From Candidatus Woesearchaeota archaeon (GTDB taxonomy: Archaea; Nanobdellota; Nanobdellia; Woesearchaeales; GW2011-AR4): DNA of 64,000 nucleotides. Below are positions 1-9,529 of the stretch, one piece after another (within the stretch, counting starts at the first letter, position 1; each line of letters begins with the position of its first letter). The stretch is taken from contig JACPMX010000006.1 in NCBI GenBank assembly GCA_016185755.1, positions 34,644 to 98,643 on the forward strand, in the 5' to 3' direction. The position numbers and the translations under genes are program-made. Below the pieces are notes generated by a model. It was not told the origin of the DNA. It worked only from the letters and a program-made list of their open reading frames with translations, and did not search any database.

Positions 1-2
1 GG

Positions 3-77
3 GCCCACATGAAATACCGGATTTTAATCGGGCAGAATATATTGAAAGATGGATTTTTGATTGACCCCAATAAATGA
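3..77 (+). CDS. C-terminus of RimK-associated retropepsin-like protease (COG4067), 5'-truncated by window edge
   Basis: Only the last 24 codons lie in the window. They read into an HMKYRILIGQNIL-type segment followed by GFLIDPNK and a stop, which is the usual C-terminal signature of COG4067 proteins (RimK-linked aspartic-type proteases, historically called ATP-dependent zinc proteases). The stop overlaps the next start codon as ATGA (74-77), implying translational coupling. The RimK-like ligase two genes downstream supports the call, because the two families are commonly neighbours. The catalytic part is outside the window, so the assignment rests on the tail and the context. Confidence 0.6.
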   Translation, partial: AHMKYRILIGQNILKDGFLIDPNK

Positions 78-625
78 AAAAAATGGCAACTCTAACTTTA
101 GACGAATTACTTAAAACTGAACCAGTTGTTGAAATGCAGAGACACATCACTAAAATTGTCGAATGCTTTGTCAGGGGTTTTTTTGAATATACTTCTGTCT
201 ACCGTCCGCTAACCCAAACAAATCTTGCTGAACTGCCAAATCCTGTGGTTTCAGATCCCATATCAGCATTGCGAAGGGGTTTTTATTTAGAAACATTTAC
301 TGTAGCCGATGTAGCTTACTTTTTAAATATTCCAGAAGAACTGGTAAGGCGTAATTTTGAAGAACTTGGAACAAGGCCAAAAACCAAAGCCCTAGGAGGA
401 AGATTGAATTGTAGATTGGCAAGTCAAATTTATCAGATTCGTGACGAATATGGTAAAGAAAGGCATGAAATTGCAGGTCTTTTAAAGGTAGACGTGAAAA
501 TTGTTAACGAAGCCATTTTGAAAAGAAGGGTTATAGAACCCAAAATTATCGATGGGTTAAGAATATTATACGGGATTCCTAATTTAGACAAGCCATATAA
601 ATTAACAAATATTCAGTTTACGTGA
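74..625 (+). CDS. HTH-like protein of unknown function between COG4067 protease and RimK
   Basis: This 183-residue soluble protein has no signal peptide or membrane segment. I do not recognise a named family. Two segments look like helix-turn-helix units: one around residues 75-97 (TVADVAYFLNIPEELVRRNF) and one around 131-152 (HEIAGLLKVDVKIVNEAI). The start overlaps the stop of the upstream protease gene (ATGA), and the stop lies one base before the RimK start, so the three genes form a tight operon. A role as a DNA-binding regulator or substrate adaptor for the RimK system is inferred only from the helices and the position. Confidence 0.75.
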   Translation: MKKMATLTLDELLKTEPVVEMQRHITKIVECFVRGFFEYTSVYRPLTQTNLAELPNPVVSDPISALRRGFYLETFTVADVAYFLNIPEELVRRNFEELGTRPKTKALGGRLNCRLASQIYQIRDEYGKERHEIAGLLKVDVKIVNEAILKRRVIEPKIIDGLRILYGIPNLDKPYKLTNIQFT

Positions 626-626
626 A

Positions 627-1697
627 ATGAAAGCCGCAGTCATGTCGCTTGGAAGCAAAAGCTCGATGATGGTAATCGAGGCAATGAAGACTTACTTTGA
701 TTCTGTTGACAGCATTGACCTGAGGGATGTGGAAGTAAGCCTTGGAGGCAAGCTTGATGTGATGTATGAGGGAAAGCCCATGTCCCAGTACAGCTGCATC
801 TATCCAAGAGGCTCTTTCCGCTATGCCACATTACTGCGGTCTGTGACAAGAACTTTGTACAGGACATCCTACATGCCGATAAAGCCGGAAACCTTCACAT
901 TGGGCCATGACAAACTGCTGACGCATCTTGCGCTGCAGCATTTCAGCATTCCGATGCCCACAACATACCTTGCATCCTCCACAAGGGCGGCCAAGAAAAT
1001 ACTGAATGAAGTCAGATACCCATTAGTTTTGAAATTCCCGCATGGAACCCAGGGCAAAGGGGTCATGTTTGCAGAGAGCTATGCAGCAGCCTCTTCAATG
1101 CTTGATGCCCTGATTGCGCTGAAGCAGCCATTCCTGATACAGGAATACATAGAAACAGGCGGGGTTGACGTCAGGGCCTTTGTTGTCGGCGACAAGGTTG
1201 TTGCGTCAATGAAAAGGAAAGCCGTAAGGGGTGAATTCAGGGCCAATATCCATGCAGGAGGAATAGGGGAATCATGCGTACTTGACCAGAACACAAAAAG
1301 GATAGCAGTTGACACTTCAACATCAATAGGCGCTGAAATCTGCGCTGTTGACATGCTTGAAAGCCCGAAAGGGCCCTTGGTGATAGAGACAAATTTGTCG
1401 CCAGGCTTGCAGGGAATAACAAAGGCAACAGGGATAAATGTTGCTGACAAGATTGCAAAATATTTGTTTGAAAAATCAGAGATTTTTTCCGCAAGGGACA
1501 GGGACGAAGCCACTTTGAAGATTTTTGAGGACTTGGGACTGAGCGGGGAAATTGCGCAGCAGATAATAACAAATTTGGATTTCAGGGCCTCGAGGATTTT
1601 ATTGCCCAAGATAGTGACTGACATTGCCCAGTTCGGTGAAAAGGATGAGGTTGTGCTCAAGGTCGAGAAGGGGAAGATTAGTGTGGAGAGGATTTAA
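627..1697 (+). CDS. RimK-like ATP-grasp amino-acid ligase with C-terminal beta-rich extension
   Basis: This 356-residue protein belongs to the ATP-grasp superfamily, RimK type, which ATP-dependently adds glutamate or other amino acids to protein termini, peptides or cofactors. Visible features are the ATP-grasp core (YPLVLKFPHGTQGKG near residue 130), IQEYIETGGVDVRAFVVG near 172, and the metal-binding IETNLSPGLQGI near 252. After the core there is an extra 70-residue tail ending in RILLPKIV...KDEVVLKVEKGKISV, which resembles an AbrB/SpoVT swapped-hairpin sequence. The substrate is unknown. It follows the HTH-like gene after one base and probably pairs functionally with the COG4067 protease as modifier and remover. 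Confidence 0.85.
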   Translation: MKAAVMSLGSKSSMMVIEAMKTYFDSVDSIDLRDVEVSLGGKLDVMYEGKPMSQYSCIYPRGSFRYATLLRSVTRTLYRTSYMPIKPETFTLGHDKLLTHLALQHFSIPMPTTYLASSTRAAKKILNEVRYPLVLKFPHGTQGKGVMFAESYAAASSMLDALIALKQPFLIQEYIETGGVDVRAFVVGDKVVASMKRKAVRGEFRANIHAGGIGESCVLDQNTKRIAVDTSTSIGAEICAVDMLESPKGPLVIETNLSPGLQGITKATGINVADKIAKYLFEKSEIFSARDRDEATLKIFEDLGLSGEIAQQIITNLDFRASRILLPKIVTDIAQFGEKDEVVLKVEKGKISVERI

Positions 1698-1713
1698 AAC
1701 ACTACCTATATTT

Positions 1714-2289
1714 ATGGATAAAAATAAATTTTTGTCATATTTAATTTTCTTATTGATTGTTCTATTGCCGTCAATTTTTATTGCTATTCTGTTATTCTGC
1801 TCTTCATATTACATTCATGAGGCAGGGCATATATTTTTCGGCTTTATTGATAACTTATTTCATTTAAAGTTAATTTCTCCATACATTAGTAATTACGTGG
1901 ATTGTTTGTTCCTAAATGTTCCTCAACAAACAAGAAATATAGCGGATTCAACGCTATTTGCTTTAGGCGGTTCACTTTTTTCTCTATTATTATTTGGAAT
2001 GATTGCATACTATTCTAATAAGAGATTAGGGAAAAGTGCTATCTGGGCATATATGATTCTTATTTCTTATTCTTTTAGGGAAATTATATTTAATATTATC
2101 TTTGGAACAGATAATTTCAAACATTCACCCTTAATGAACCTGCAGGATTTTCCTTTATTGGATAAACTATTTGATTATTTTGTTTTGATTAACATAGTCC
2201 TAACTACGCTTTTATTTTATAGCATACTTCGAGATAGGCTTAAACAAAAATTAGCGACATACCTTTCAAAACTTTATAAGAATAAATAA
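1714..2289 (+). CDS. Integral membrane protein with HEAGH (HExxH) motif, M50-like
   Basis: The ATG at 1714 is preferred. An upstream in-frame ATG at 1624 would put 30 residues inside the RimK gene in another frame. The 191-residue protein has about four to five hydrophobic segments. HEAGH (residues 35-39) sits at the end of the first membrane helix, as in site-2-type (M50) intramembrane metalloproteases. A later FGTDNFKHSP stretch could supply the third ligand, but this is not certain. The gene is clearly more AT-rich than RimK, which suggests a different origin. It may be a DPANN-specific membrane protease, or a membrane protein with a chance HExxH. Confidence 0.7.
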   Translation: MDKNKFLSYLIFLLIVLLPSIFIAILLFCSSYYIHEAGHIFFGFIDNLFHLKLISPYISNYVDCLFLNVPQQTRNIADSTLFALGGSLFSLLLFGMIAYYSNKRLGKSAIWAYMILISYSFREIIFNIIFGTDNFKHSPLMNLQDFPLLDKLFDYFVLINIVLTTLLFYSILRDRLKQKLATYLSKLYKNK

Positions 2290-2352
2290 TTCAAAAAATT
2301 ATTCTTTCGCCATTTATTCATCTTTAAAAACCAAAACCTTTATATACCAGTT

Positions 2353-2368
2353 GGTATCTATAGATACC
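2353..2368. promoter_or_regulatory. 16-bp perfect palindrome, likely operator of the toxin-antitoxin pair
   Basis: GGTATCTATAGATACC is a perfect inverted repeat ending one base before the antitoxin ATG at 2369 and starting just after a TATA-like stretch (2340-2347). For a leaderless transcript this places it over the transcription start. RHH antitoxins normally bind such palindromes and repress their own promoter, so autoregulation is the natural reading. Confidence 0.65.
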
Positions 2369-2611
2369 ATGAACACGCAAATCAATGTGAGATTGCCTGA
2401 AAAAGTGTTGATTTCAGCGAAATCTTATGCAGAGGAGCATGGGTTCAGCAGCATACAGGAATTCATCAAGGAAGCTATAAGAGAAAAGCTTTTTGAAAAG
2501 CCGGAAATCTCAAAAGAGGAGCTAGCTCTAGTCAGGAAACTTGTTGATGTAAGCGAAAAGAAAAATCTTTACGGCACTGAGGAACAGCTATTTAAGAGAC
2601 TAAAAAGGTAA
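2369..2611 (+). CDS. Ribbon-helix-helix antitoxin of RelE-type pair
   Basis: The protein has 80 residues from the ATG at 2369; an upstream TTG at 2351 would place the operator inside the gene. The N-terminal MNTQINVRLPEKVL strand and the following SIQEFIKEAIREKL helix are a classic ribbon-helix-helix (Arc/MetJ) DNA-binding fold. The C-terminal half (EELALVRKLVDVSEKKNLYGTEE) would bind and neutralise the toxin. The next gene starts two bases after the stop, and a palindromic operator sits directly upstream. Confidence 0.85.
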   Translation: MNTQINVRLPEKVLISAKSYAEEHGFSSIQEFIKEAIREKLFEKPEISKEELALVRKLVDVSEKKNLYGTEEQLFKRLKR

Positions 2612-2613
2612 AG

Positions 2614-2910
2614 ATGGAATATGAACTCAAGCCATCTCATTTCTTTCTGCAGCAGATAGACGAGATTAGTGATGAAGCTAAAAAAATTGTTGAAAACAGA
2701 TTAAGATTGGTAAAAGTCAATCCTTTTCGCAATAAGAGAATTCACGGTTACAATCTTTTCCTATTCAGAATAAGATTTGAGGAGCACCATAGGGAAAAAA
2801 GAGTTATTTATCTTGTTGACAAGCCCTATATTAAATTAATCTGCATACTTGACAGAGATAAAGAGTATAAAGATTTGAAGAAATACTTGAAGAGTTTAGG
2901 ATACATATAA
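2614..2910 (+). CDS. RelE/ParE-superfamily toxin
   Basis: This 98-residue basic protein has the RelE/ParE fold pattern: an N-terminal strand (YELKPSHFFLQQI), a helical pair ending in KIVENRLRLVKVNPFRNKRIHG, then strands LFLFRIRF, KRVIYLVD and IKLICILDRDKEY. RelE-type members cleave mRNA in the ribosomal A site and ParE-type members poison gyrase; the sequence alone does not decide which. It is translated directly after the RHH antitoxin as one operon. Its size is usual for the family. Confidence 0.85.
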   Translation: MEYELKPSHFFLQQIDEISDEAKKIVENRLRLVKVNPFRNKRIHGYNLFLFRIRFEEHHREKRVIYLVDKPYIKLICILDRDKEYKDLKKYLKSLGYI

Positions 2911-2970
2911 TTCCAGAGTTTCAAAAATCGTAAACTTTTTATAAACCTTTATCCTTAATAATAAAATAAA

Positions 2971-3099
2971 ATGATTCATTCAAAGCTAATAAAAGACGGA
3001 AATGATTTTATTGTACCTCTTCCAAAGAAAATAGTGAAGAAATTAAATCTTAAAGCAAATCAGGAAATAGAAGTTGATATTTATGCTTTAATAACTTAA
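2971..3099 (+). CDS. Short AbrB/SpoVT-like DNA-binding protein
   Basis: This 42-codon ORF starts at an ATG 29 nt after a TATA box (TTTATAAA near 2938-2944). The product (HSKLIKDGNDFIVPLPKKIV, then NLKANQEIEVDIYALIT) matches one AbrB/MazE swapped-hairpin motif: a strand, a polar turn, an IPKKIV-type loop and a closing strand after a K/G-N/D-E turn. It could be an orphan antitoxin or a small regulator. It may belong to the neighbouring toxin-antitoxin locus, although it has its own promoter. Confidence 0.65.
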   Translation: MIHSKLIKDGNDFIVPLPKKIVKKLNLKANQEIEVDIYALIT

Positions 3100-3105
3100 G
3101 AATTC

Positions 3106-4374
<1,269 letters not shown>

Positions 4375-4478
4375 TTACGCTGTGGAAACCTGGAAAATCC
4401 GATGTTTTTTGCAAATATGTCTCATATGCTTTATTTTCACCTTAGGTTAAAATACCATTAAAGCGTGCATTGCTGCAG

Positions 4479-6461
4479 ATGAAAATGCTGAAAATTGCCA
4501 TTGCATTAGGTATATTTGTATTTTTTGCAGCATGCGGGTCTGCGCAAGACGGAATACGGCTCCCCCAATCTTTTGTTGATGTCTCATATCCTGGGATTTC
4601 CGGCAGGACAATAGAAGTTGCCTCAGATGGGGATTTTCAGGCTGCTTTGGACCAGGCTGCTCCAGGAGATGAAATAGTGCTGCAAGCTGGCTCTCCATAT
4701 GTTGGCAATTTCAGGCTTCCAAAGAAGTCAGGAGACAATTGGATTGTGATAAGAACTTCCAATATGAATGGAATTTCCAAAGAAGGCCAGCGTGTCAATC
4801 CTGAAGAGCATTCCGCATCGATGCCAAAGATAATATCTCCAAATACTATGCCTGCGGTCTCAACAGAGTCAGGAGCGCATCATTACAGGCTTGTAGGCAT
4901 AGAGATAACAACGCAGCATTCAAATACTGAATTCACGCATACAAATGTCGTGGCTTTGCACGCCCCAGACAATCAGGATTTGATGGAAAAAGTTCCGCAT
5001 CACATAATATTTGACAGGGCTTATATCCATGGCACGCCAACCGGGAATGTAAGGAGGGGAGTTGCTATTAATGGGGCACATATGGCTGTCATCAACTCTT
5101 ACCTTTCGGATTTTCATGAAATCGGGGCTGATACACAGGCAATAGCAGGATGGATTGGCCCAGGGCCTTTTAGAATAAGCAACAATTATCTTGAGGCAGC
5201 GGGCGAAAATATAATGTTCGGAGGCGGCGATCCAAAAATACAGGATTTAGTCCCATCAGACATTGAAATCACTGGAAATCATTTTTTCAAGCCTTTATCA
5301 TGGAAAGAAGGCGATGCAAGCTATGCAGGCATTCATTGGACTGTGAAAAACCTTTTCGAGCTTAAGAATGCAAGAAGGGTTTTTGTTGACAGCAACCTGT
5401 TTGAAAACAATTGGGCAGATGCGCAAATCGGCACAGCCATATTGCTCAAATCCGCAAACCAGGATGGTGAATGTGAATGGTGTGTTACGGAGCATGTCAC
5501 TTTCTCAAACAATGTGGTTAAAAATTCAGGCCATGGGCTGACAATAAATGCAGCTGAAGGAAATCCCCTGCCAAAAAAAGTTAATAGCATAACAATAAAA
5601 AATGTGCTTTTTGACAATGTTAAAGGAAGGCTGTTCCAGATATTTGACGGAGTGGACAATGTCAGGATAGAGCATGTTACGGGATTAAGCGACTACTCCA
5701 TACTGATGCCGTGGGAAACAGATATACCCAATCAAAACTTTGTATTTGTAAACAACATAGTGAAGCGAGGCCAGTATGGAATTGCTGGAGGAGGGGAAGG
5801 CAAGAATGTCCTTGACAGGAAATTTTCCCCTTATACCTACAATAACAACCTGCTCATTGTTGATGATTATTCGGGCATTGACCAGTTAAACTCGATATAT
5901 CCGGAAGGGACTTCTTTTGCGCAGCTTGAGGATGTAGGATTTGCTGATTTGGAAAATGGAAACTATGAATTGTTGCCTTCCAGCCCTTTCAAGAATGCAG
6001 CAAGTGACGGCACAGGCTTAGGGGCTGATATGGAATCTCTGAATAGAGTGATAGATGCTGCAACTGGAAAATCTGCAATAATCCAGAGTAATGATATCGG
6101 AGCATTTGCATCCGAAACAAATCCTATAAGTGGGGCAAGCGAGGATGATTCAGATGATGACGATAAAGAAGACGAAGCTGAGGATGAAGGGGATTTTTCA
6201 ACAAATGAATTCGTCAATTCAAATACAGAAGAATTCAACCAGGACAGCATTGAAACCAAGGTTTCTTCAGCCAATGCCGACAATGGGAATAAAGGCAGTG
6301 AAGCCGGCAAAAATCCCTTGCCTGCAGCAAAGCTCCAGGTATCTTCAGCCGAGGCAGCAAGCGAGAACAGCAAATATCTCCAATTGGCCATGATGTTTTT
6401 AGGAGCCTTAAACTTATTTATCTATGGCACATTGGCGGGAATTGGATTGACTGCTAGATAA
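4479..6461 (+). CDS. Secreted right-handed beta-helix surface protein with C-terminal membrane anchor
   Basis: This 660-residue protein opens with a lipoprotein-like signal (hydrophobic stretch, then AACGS with Cys near residue 19). The body carries pectate-lyase/PbH1-type beta-helix repeats with regular N-x-F/V-N/D-N rungs (ISNNYLEAAGENIMF, ITGNHFF, FVDSNLFENN, TFSNNVVKN). An acidic, Ser/Asn-rich stalk around 545-600 (EDDSDDDDKEDEAEDE) leads to a hydrophobic C-terminal helix. It is likely a cell-surface carbohydrate-binding protein or polysaccharide lyase; no catalytic residues can be assigned. ATG 4479 lies about 29 nt after a TTAAAATA box, which argues against the upstream TTG (4470). Confidence 0.8.
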   Translation: MKMLKIAIALGIFVFFAACGSAQDGIRLPQSFVDVSYPGISGRTIEVASDGDFQAALDQAAPGDEIVLQAGSPYVGNFRLPKKSGDNWIVIRTSNMNGISKEGQRVNPEEHSASMPKIISPNTMPAVSTESGAHHYRLVGIEITTQHSNTEFTHTNVVALHAPDNQDLMEKVPHHIIFDRAYIHGTPTGNVRRGVAINGAHMAVINSYLSDFHEIGADTQAIAGWIGPGPFRISNNYLEAAGENIMFGGGDPKIQDLVPSDIEITGNHFFKPLSWKEGDASYAGIHWTVKNLFELKNARRVFVDSNLFENNWADAQIGTAILLKSANQDGECEWCVTEHVTFSNNVVKNSGHGLTINAAEGNPLPKKVNSITIKNVLFDNVKGRLFQIFDGVDNVRIEHVTGLSDYSILMPWETDIPNQNFVFVNNIVKRGQYGIAGGGEGKNVLDRKFSPYTYNNNLLIVDDYSGIDQLNSIYPEGTSFAQLEDVGFADLENGNYELLPSSPFKNAASDGTGLGADMESLNRVIDAATGKSAIIQSNDIGAFASETNPISGASEDDSDDDDKEDEAEDEGDFSTNEFVNSNTEEFNQDSIETKVSSANADNGNKGSEAGKNPLPAAKLQVSSAEAASENSKYLQLAMMFLGALNLFIYGTLAGIGLTAR

Positions 6462-6560
6462 AAAATACCTATTATTAATATTACTTTCTATATTGTAAAT
6501 AATTCTATTGTTATTCTATAGGGTAGTAAAATTTAAATAATAAAGAGTTTTTACTATGAT

Positions 6561-7574
6561 ATGGCGCAGCCAAAATACAGGATTGCAACAATCGGTTCTC
6601 ATTCTGCATTGCAGATATTCAAGGGGGCGCATGATGAAGGCTTTGAAACTATTGCCATCTGCAAGAAGGGCTCTGAAAGGCTTTACAGGATGTTCAACGC
6701 AGCTGATGAGATAATCACGCTTGATTCTTATAAAGACTTTCCGAAAGTACAAAACGAGCTTATAAAAAAGAATGCAATTGTGATTCCGCACGGCTCCTTT
6801 GTGACATACATGGGCTATGAGGAAGTTGAAAAGCTTAAAGTGCTGTATTACGGCAACAAGAAAATCCTCAAATGGGAGTCTGACAGGTATCTGGAAAGGC
6901 AGTGGCTGAAAAATTCCGGATTAAAGGTGCCGATGCTTTTTGACAGGCCCAAGGACATAGACAGGCTTGTTATTGTGAAATTCATGGGCGCAGAAGGCGG
7001 CAAAGGATATTTCCTTGCAAAAGATGAAAAAGATTTCAACAAAAAAATCAAGCCGTACAGGCTGAGAAAATATGTCATACAGGAATACATAATCGGAGTT
7101 CCTCTGTTCATACATTTCTTTTACTCCTCGTTGACCAATGAGCTTGAACTGATGGGCTGCGACATAAGGTATGAAAGCAATGTGGACTCTCTTGGAAGGA
7201 TATCCGCAAGGGACCAGATTGTCCTGCCGAAAATAGACCCAAGCTATGTTATTGTGGGAAATATACCTGTTGTTGTGCGTGAGTCATTCTTGCCAAGGCT
7301 GATCCAGATGGGCGAAGATGTCGTCAAGGCATCCAAAAAATTGGCCCCGCCTGGATTGTTCGGGCCTTTCTGCCTTGAGACGATTTTGACTCCCGAAGAG
7401 GAGATTTTTGTCTTTGAGATTTCAGCAAGGATAGTTGCAGGCACAAATCCATTCATTGAAGGAAGTCCTTATACCTGGCTGAAGTACAATGAGCCGATGT
7501 CAACCGGAAGAAGGATTGCAAGGGAAATAAAGAATGCAATAAAGATGAAGCAGATGAAGAAGGTGTTGGGGTAA
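6561..7574 (+). CDS. purP: FAICAR synthetase, PurP paralogue 1
   Basis: PurP is the archaeal ATP-grasp enzyme that uses formate and ATP to formylate AICAR to FAICAR, replacing the folate-dependent PurH step. The 337-residue length is typical. Visible family features are the N-terminal IATIGSHSALQIFKGAHDEGF, the HG(S/R) motif (VIPHGSFVTYMG), the ATP-grasp VIVKFMGAEGGKGYF and EYIIGVPLFIHFFYS, and the C-terminal FEISARIVAGTNPFIEGSPY. A second, more divergent copy begins at 8016. The promoter is an AT-rich TATA (TTTAAATAATAAA) just upstream. Confidence 0.93.
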   Translation: MAQPKYRIATIGSHSALQIFKGAHDEGFETIAICKKGSERLYRMFNAADEIITLDSYKDFPKVQNELIKKNAIVIPHGSFVTYMGYEEVEKLKVLYYGNKKILKWESDRYLERQWLKNSGLKVPMLFDRPKDIDRLVIVKFMGAEGGKGYFLAKDEKDFNKKIKPYRLRKYVIQEYIIGVPLFIHFFYSSLTNELELMGCDIRYESNVDSLGRISARDQIVLPKIDPSYVIVGNIPVVVRESFLPRLIQMGEDVVKASKKLAPPGLFGPFCLETILTPEEEIFVFEISARIVAGTNPFIEGSPYTWLKYNEPMSTGRRIAREIKNAIKMKQMKKVLG

Positions 7575-7576
7575 AG

Positions 7577-7945
7577 ATGGTATTTAAAGACGAATTATAT
7601 CAATATGATGAAAATTCTATATTTATTTGTTTTTATTGTGAAGGGAATGTCAATAAGTACAGTATATTTAAAAAAAATAATCTAGAATGGGCGAAGAATG
7701 GTGTTGCGATTTGTGGTTTCTGTAATCAATATATTGAACCCTTTAAATCAATTTCAGATTGTATTAATGAATGCAAAAAAAGATTAAAATATTACGCCCA
7801 TAATGTAAAATTCAATAAAAATAAAGAAAAGATGGATGTAGTTAAAAAAATAATTAATGCTCTACAGAAAAAACAAAAAGAAATAAGAAAATCGCTCAAT
7901 CAGATAGAGTTGTCTTCCCAGACAATAAACAAAATAGTGTTATAA
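7577..7945 (+). CDS. AT-rich small protein with CxxC...CxxC zinc-ribbon motif
   Basis: This 122-residue protein of unknown function begins two bases after the purP stop. Cys pairs CFYC and CGFC in the first 50 residues look like a zinc ribbon. The C-terminal half is Lys-rich and probably a helical hairpin (EKMDVVKKIINALQKKQKEIRKSL). Base composition is much more AT-rich than purP. A similar AT-rich zinc-ribbon ORF also follows the second purP (9145). Confidence 0.7.
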   Translation: MVFKDELYQYDENSIFICFYCEGNVNKYSIFKKNNLEWAKNGVAICGFCNQYIEPFKSISDCINECKKRLKYYAHNVKFNKNKEKMDVVKKIINALQKKQKEIRKSLNQIELSSQTINKIVL

Positions 7946-8015
7946 TATATAAATGTTTTTAAAAATGATAACACCAAATATCAATTGATAATTAATAATA
8001 TCAGAAAACCAAAAA

Positions 8016-9143
8016 ATGATAACACAAAAACAAATCTCGAAAATACTGGAAGATTATGACAAGCAGGATATAACCATCGGTGTGCTTGGGGGGCATTCTG
8101 CGCTTGATGTTTGCAGGGGGGCTCATTCGCATGGATTCAAGACACTTGTTATAGCTCAAAAAGGAAGGGAAAAAACCTATGCTAAATACTTCAAGAGAAG
8201 GGAAGGCATAGGCTTTGTTGATGATGTTATTATTGTCAATAAATTCTCAGATATAACCAAAAAAGAAATCCAGCAGGAATTGAGGAATAAAAACACGATT
8301 TTTGTCCACAACAGGTATTTCTGGGTTTACTGCAACTTCAAGGACATTGAAAACAAGTTTTTGGTTCCAATCTACGGCACAAGGGACATGGTGAAGCTTG
8401 AAGAAAGAGATATTCCAAAAAACCAGTATTTTTTCCTTGAAAAAGCCGGCATAAGAACACCAAAAATATTCAAGGAGCCAAAAAAAATTGACAGGTTGGC
8501 GATAGTAAAAGTCGCAGAGGCGAAAAGAGGCTATGAAAGGGCTTTCTTTTTATGCTCAAGCTACAATGATTACAAGGAAAAATCAGCAGAATTGATAAAA
8601 AACAAGACGATAACGCAAAAAGACCTGAAAAAAGCAATTATTGAAGAATATGTCATTGGCGCTCCTGTCAATTTTAATTTCTTTTATAGCCCATTAAATA
8701 ATGAGCTTGAATTGATGGGCACTGATACAAGAAGGCAGACAAACCTTGACGGAATCCTAAAGCTCCCTGCCACAGAACAACTGGAAGTGCTGAAGCATAT
8801 AAAGCCGAAATACATTGAGACAGGCCACTATAATGTCACAATAAAAGAGTCATTGCTTGAAAAAGTTTTTGAAATGGGAGAAAGATTTGTCGCAGCAACA
8901 AAAAAACATCATCCGATTGGGATTATCGGCCCCTTTGCCCTTCAAGGCGCTGTTGTTGCCGAAGAAGGCAAAGAAGACATTGTTATTTTTGACGTAAGCA
9001 TGAGGATTCCAGGCTCGCCAGGAACTTTGTTCACTCCCTATTCAGGCTATTTGTACGGCTTTTCAATCAGCTATGGCGAAAGGATAGGGTTGGAGATAAA
9101 AAAAGCAATGGAATCAGGAAAACTGGATTTGATTTGCACTTAA
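8016..9143 (+). CDS. purP: PurP paralogue 2 (FAICAR synthetase-like ATP-grasp protein)
   Basis: This 375-residue homologue of the gene at 6561 shares GVLGGHSALDVCRGAHSHGF, the ATP-grasp segment LAIVKVAEAKRGYERAFF, EEYVIGAPVNFNFFYS and VSMRIPGSPGTLF. The HG(S/R) motif of paralogue 1 is HNRYFW here, so a residue near the nucleotide or formate site has changed. Many archaea carry two purP copies, one of which may be a heteromer partner or have another substrate. It is preceded by its own AT-rich promoter region (7946-8015) and followed after one base by a zinc-ribbon membrane protein. Confidence 0.85.
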   Translation: MITQKQISKILEDYDKQDITIGVLGGHSALDVCRGAHSHGFKTLVIAQKGREKTYAKYFKRREGIGFVDDVIIVNKFSDITKKEIQQELRNKNTIFVHNRYFWVYCNFKDIENKFLVPIYGTRDMVKLEERDIPKNQYFFLEKAGIRTPKIFKEPKKIDRLAIVKVAEAKRGYERAFFLCSSYNDYKEKSAELIKNKTITQKDLKKAIIEEYVIGAPVNFNFFYSPLNNELELMGTDTRRQTNLDGILKLPATEQLEVLKHIKPKYIETGHYNVTIKESLLEKVFEMGERFVAATKKHHPIGIIGPFALQGAVVAEEGKEDIVIFDVSMRIPGSPGTLFTPYSGYLYGFSISYGERIGLEIKKAMESGKLDLICT

Positions 9144-9144
9144 A

Positions 9145-9510
9145 ATGATAAAAAACAAAATAGAAAACATTTCAAAAAATATACTTAATAAATCTGCACC
9201 AATGTTTGGACTAGTTATCTTTATTTTAATCTTTTTATTTGGAATATCAGCTACATTGACGGGTTTTATCGCTTATAATATTAAATCCTATTTTATGGGA
9301 ATTATTTTTATGATTTTTGGAATTATTTTATTAATTTATTCAGGAATTAAAATTAAAAAATATAGGTCTTTAATTATATTAAATTTTAGATATGTTTGCA
9401 AAGAATGTGATTATATCTGGAAAAGTAAAAAGATAGTTGGTACTCCCGCTAGATGCCCAAGATGTGCTTCAAAATATATAATCCACGGTAAGAATTTAAA
9501 CAAAATCTAA
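9145..9510 (+). CDS. Two-helix membrane protein with C-terminal zinc ribbon
   Basis: This 121-residue protein has two hydrophobic segments (about residues 20-43 and 50-70) followed by a cytosolic C-terminal ribbon with two Cys pairs (CKECDYIW and CPRCASKYI). Tail-type zinc ribbons of this form usually bind zinc and mediate protein or nucleic-acid contacts. It starts one base after the purP2 stop and ends 19 bases before guaA. Composition is strongly AT-rich compared with both neighbours. Function unknown. Confidence 0.7.
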   Translation: MIKNKIENISKNILNKSAPMFGLVIFILIFLFGISATLTGFIAYNIKSYFMGIIFMIFGIILLIYSGIKIKKYRSLIILNFRYVCKECDYIWKSKKIVGTPARCPRCASKYIIHGKNLNKI

Positions 9511-9529
9511 TTAAAATGGAATTAACAAA

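Noticed and set aside
1079..1660. 193-codon minus-strand ORF inside the RimK gene
   Set aside because: It is a shadow of the RimK coding frame; Ser/Ala-rich without any motif, while the plus strand has ATP-grasp signatures.
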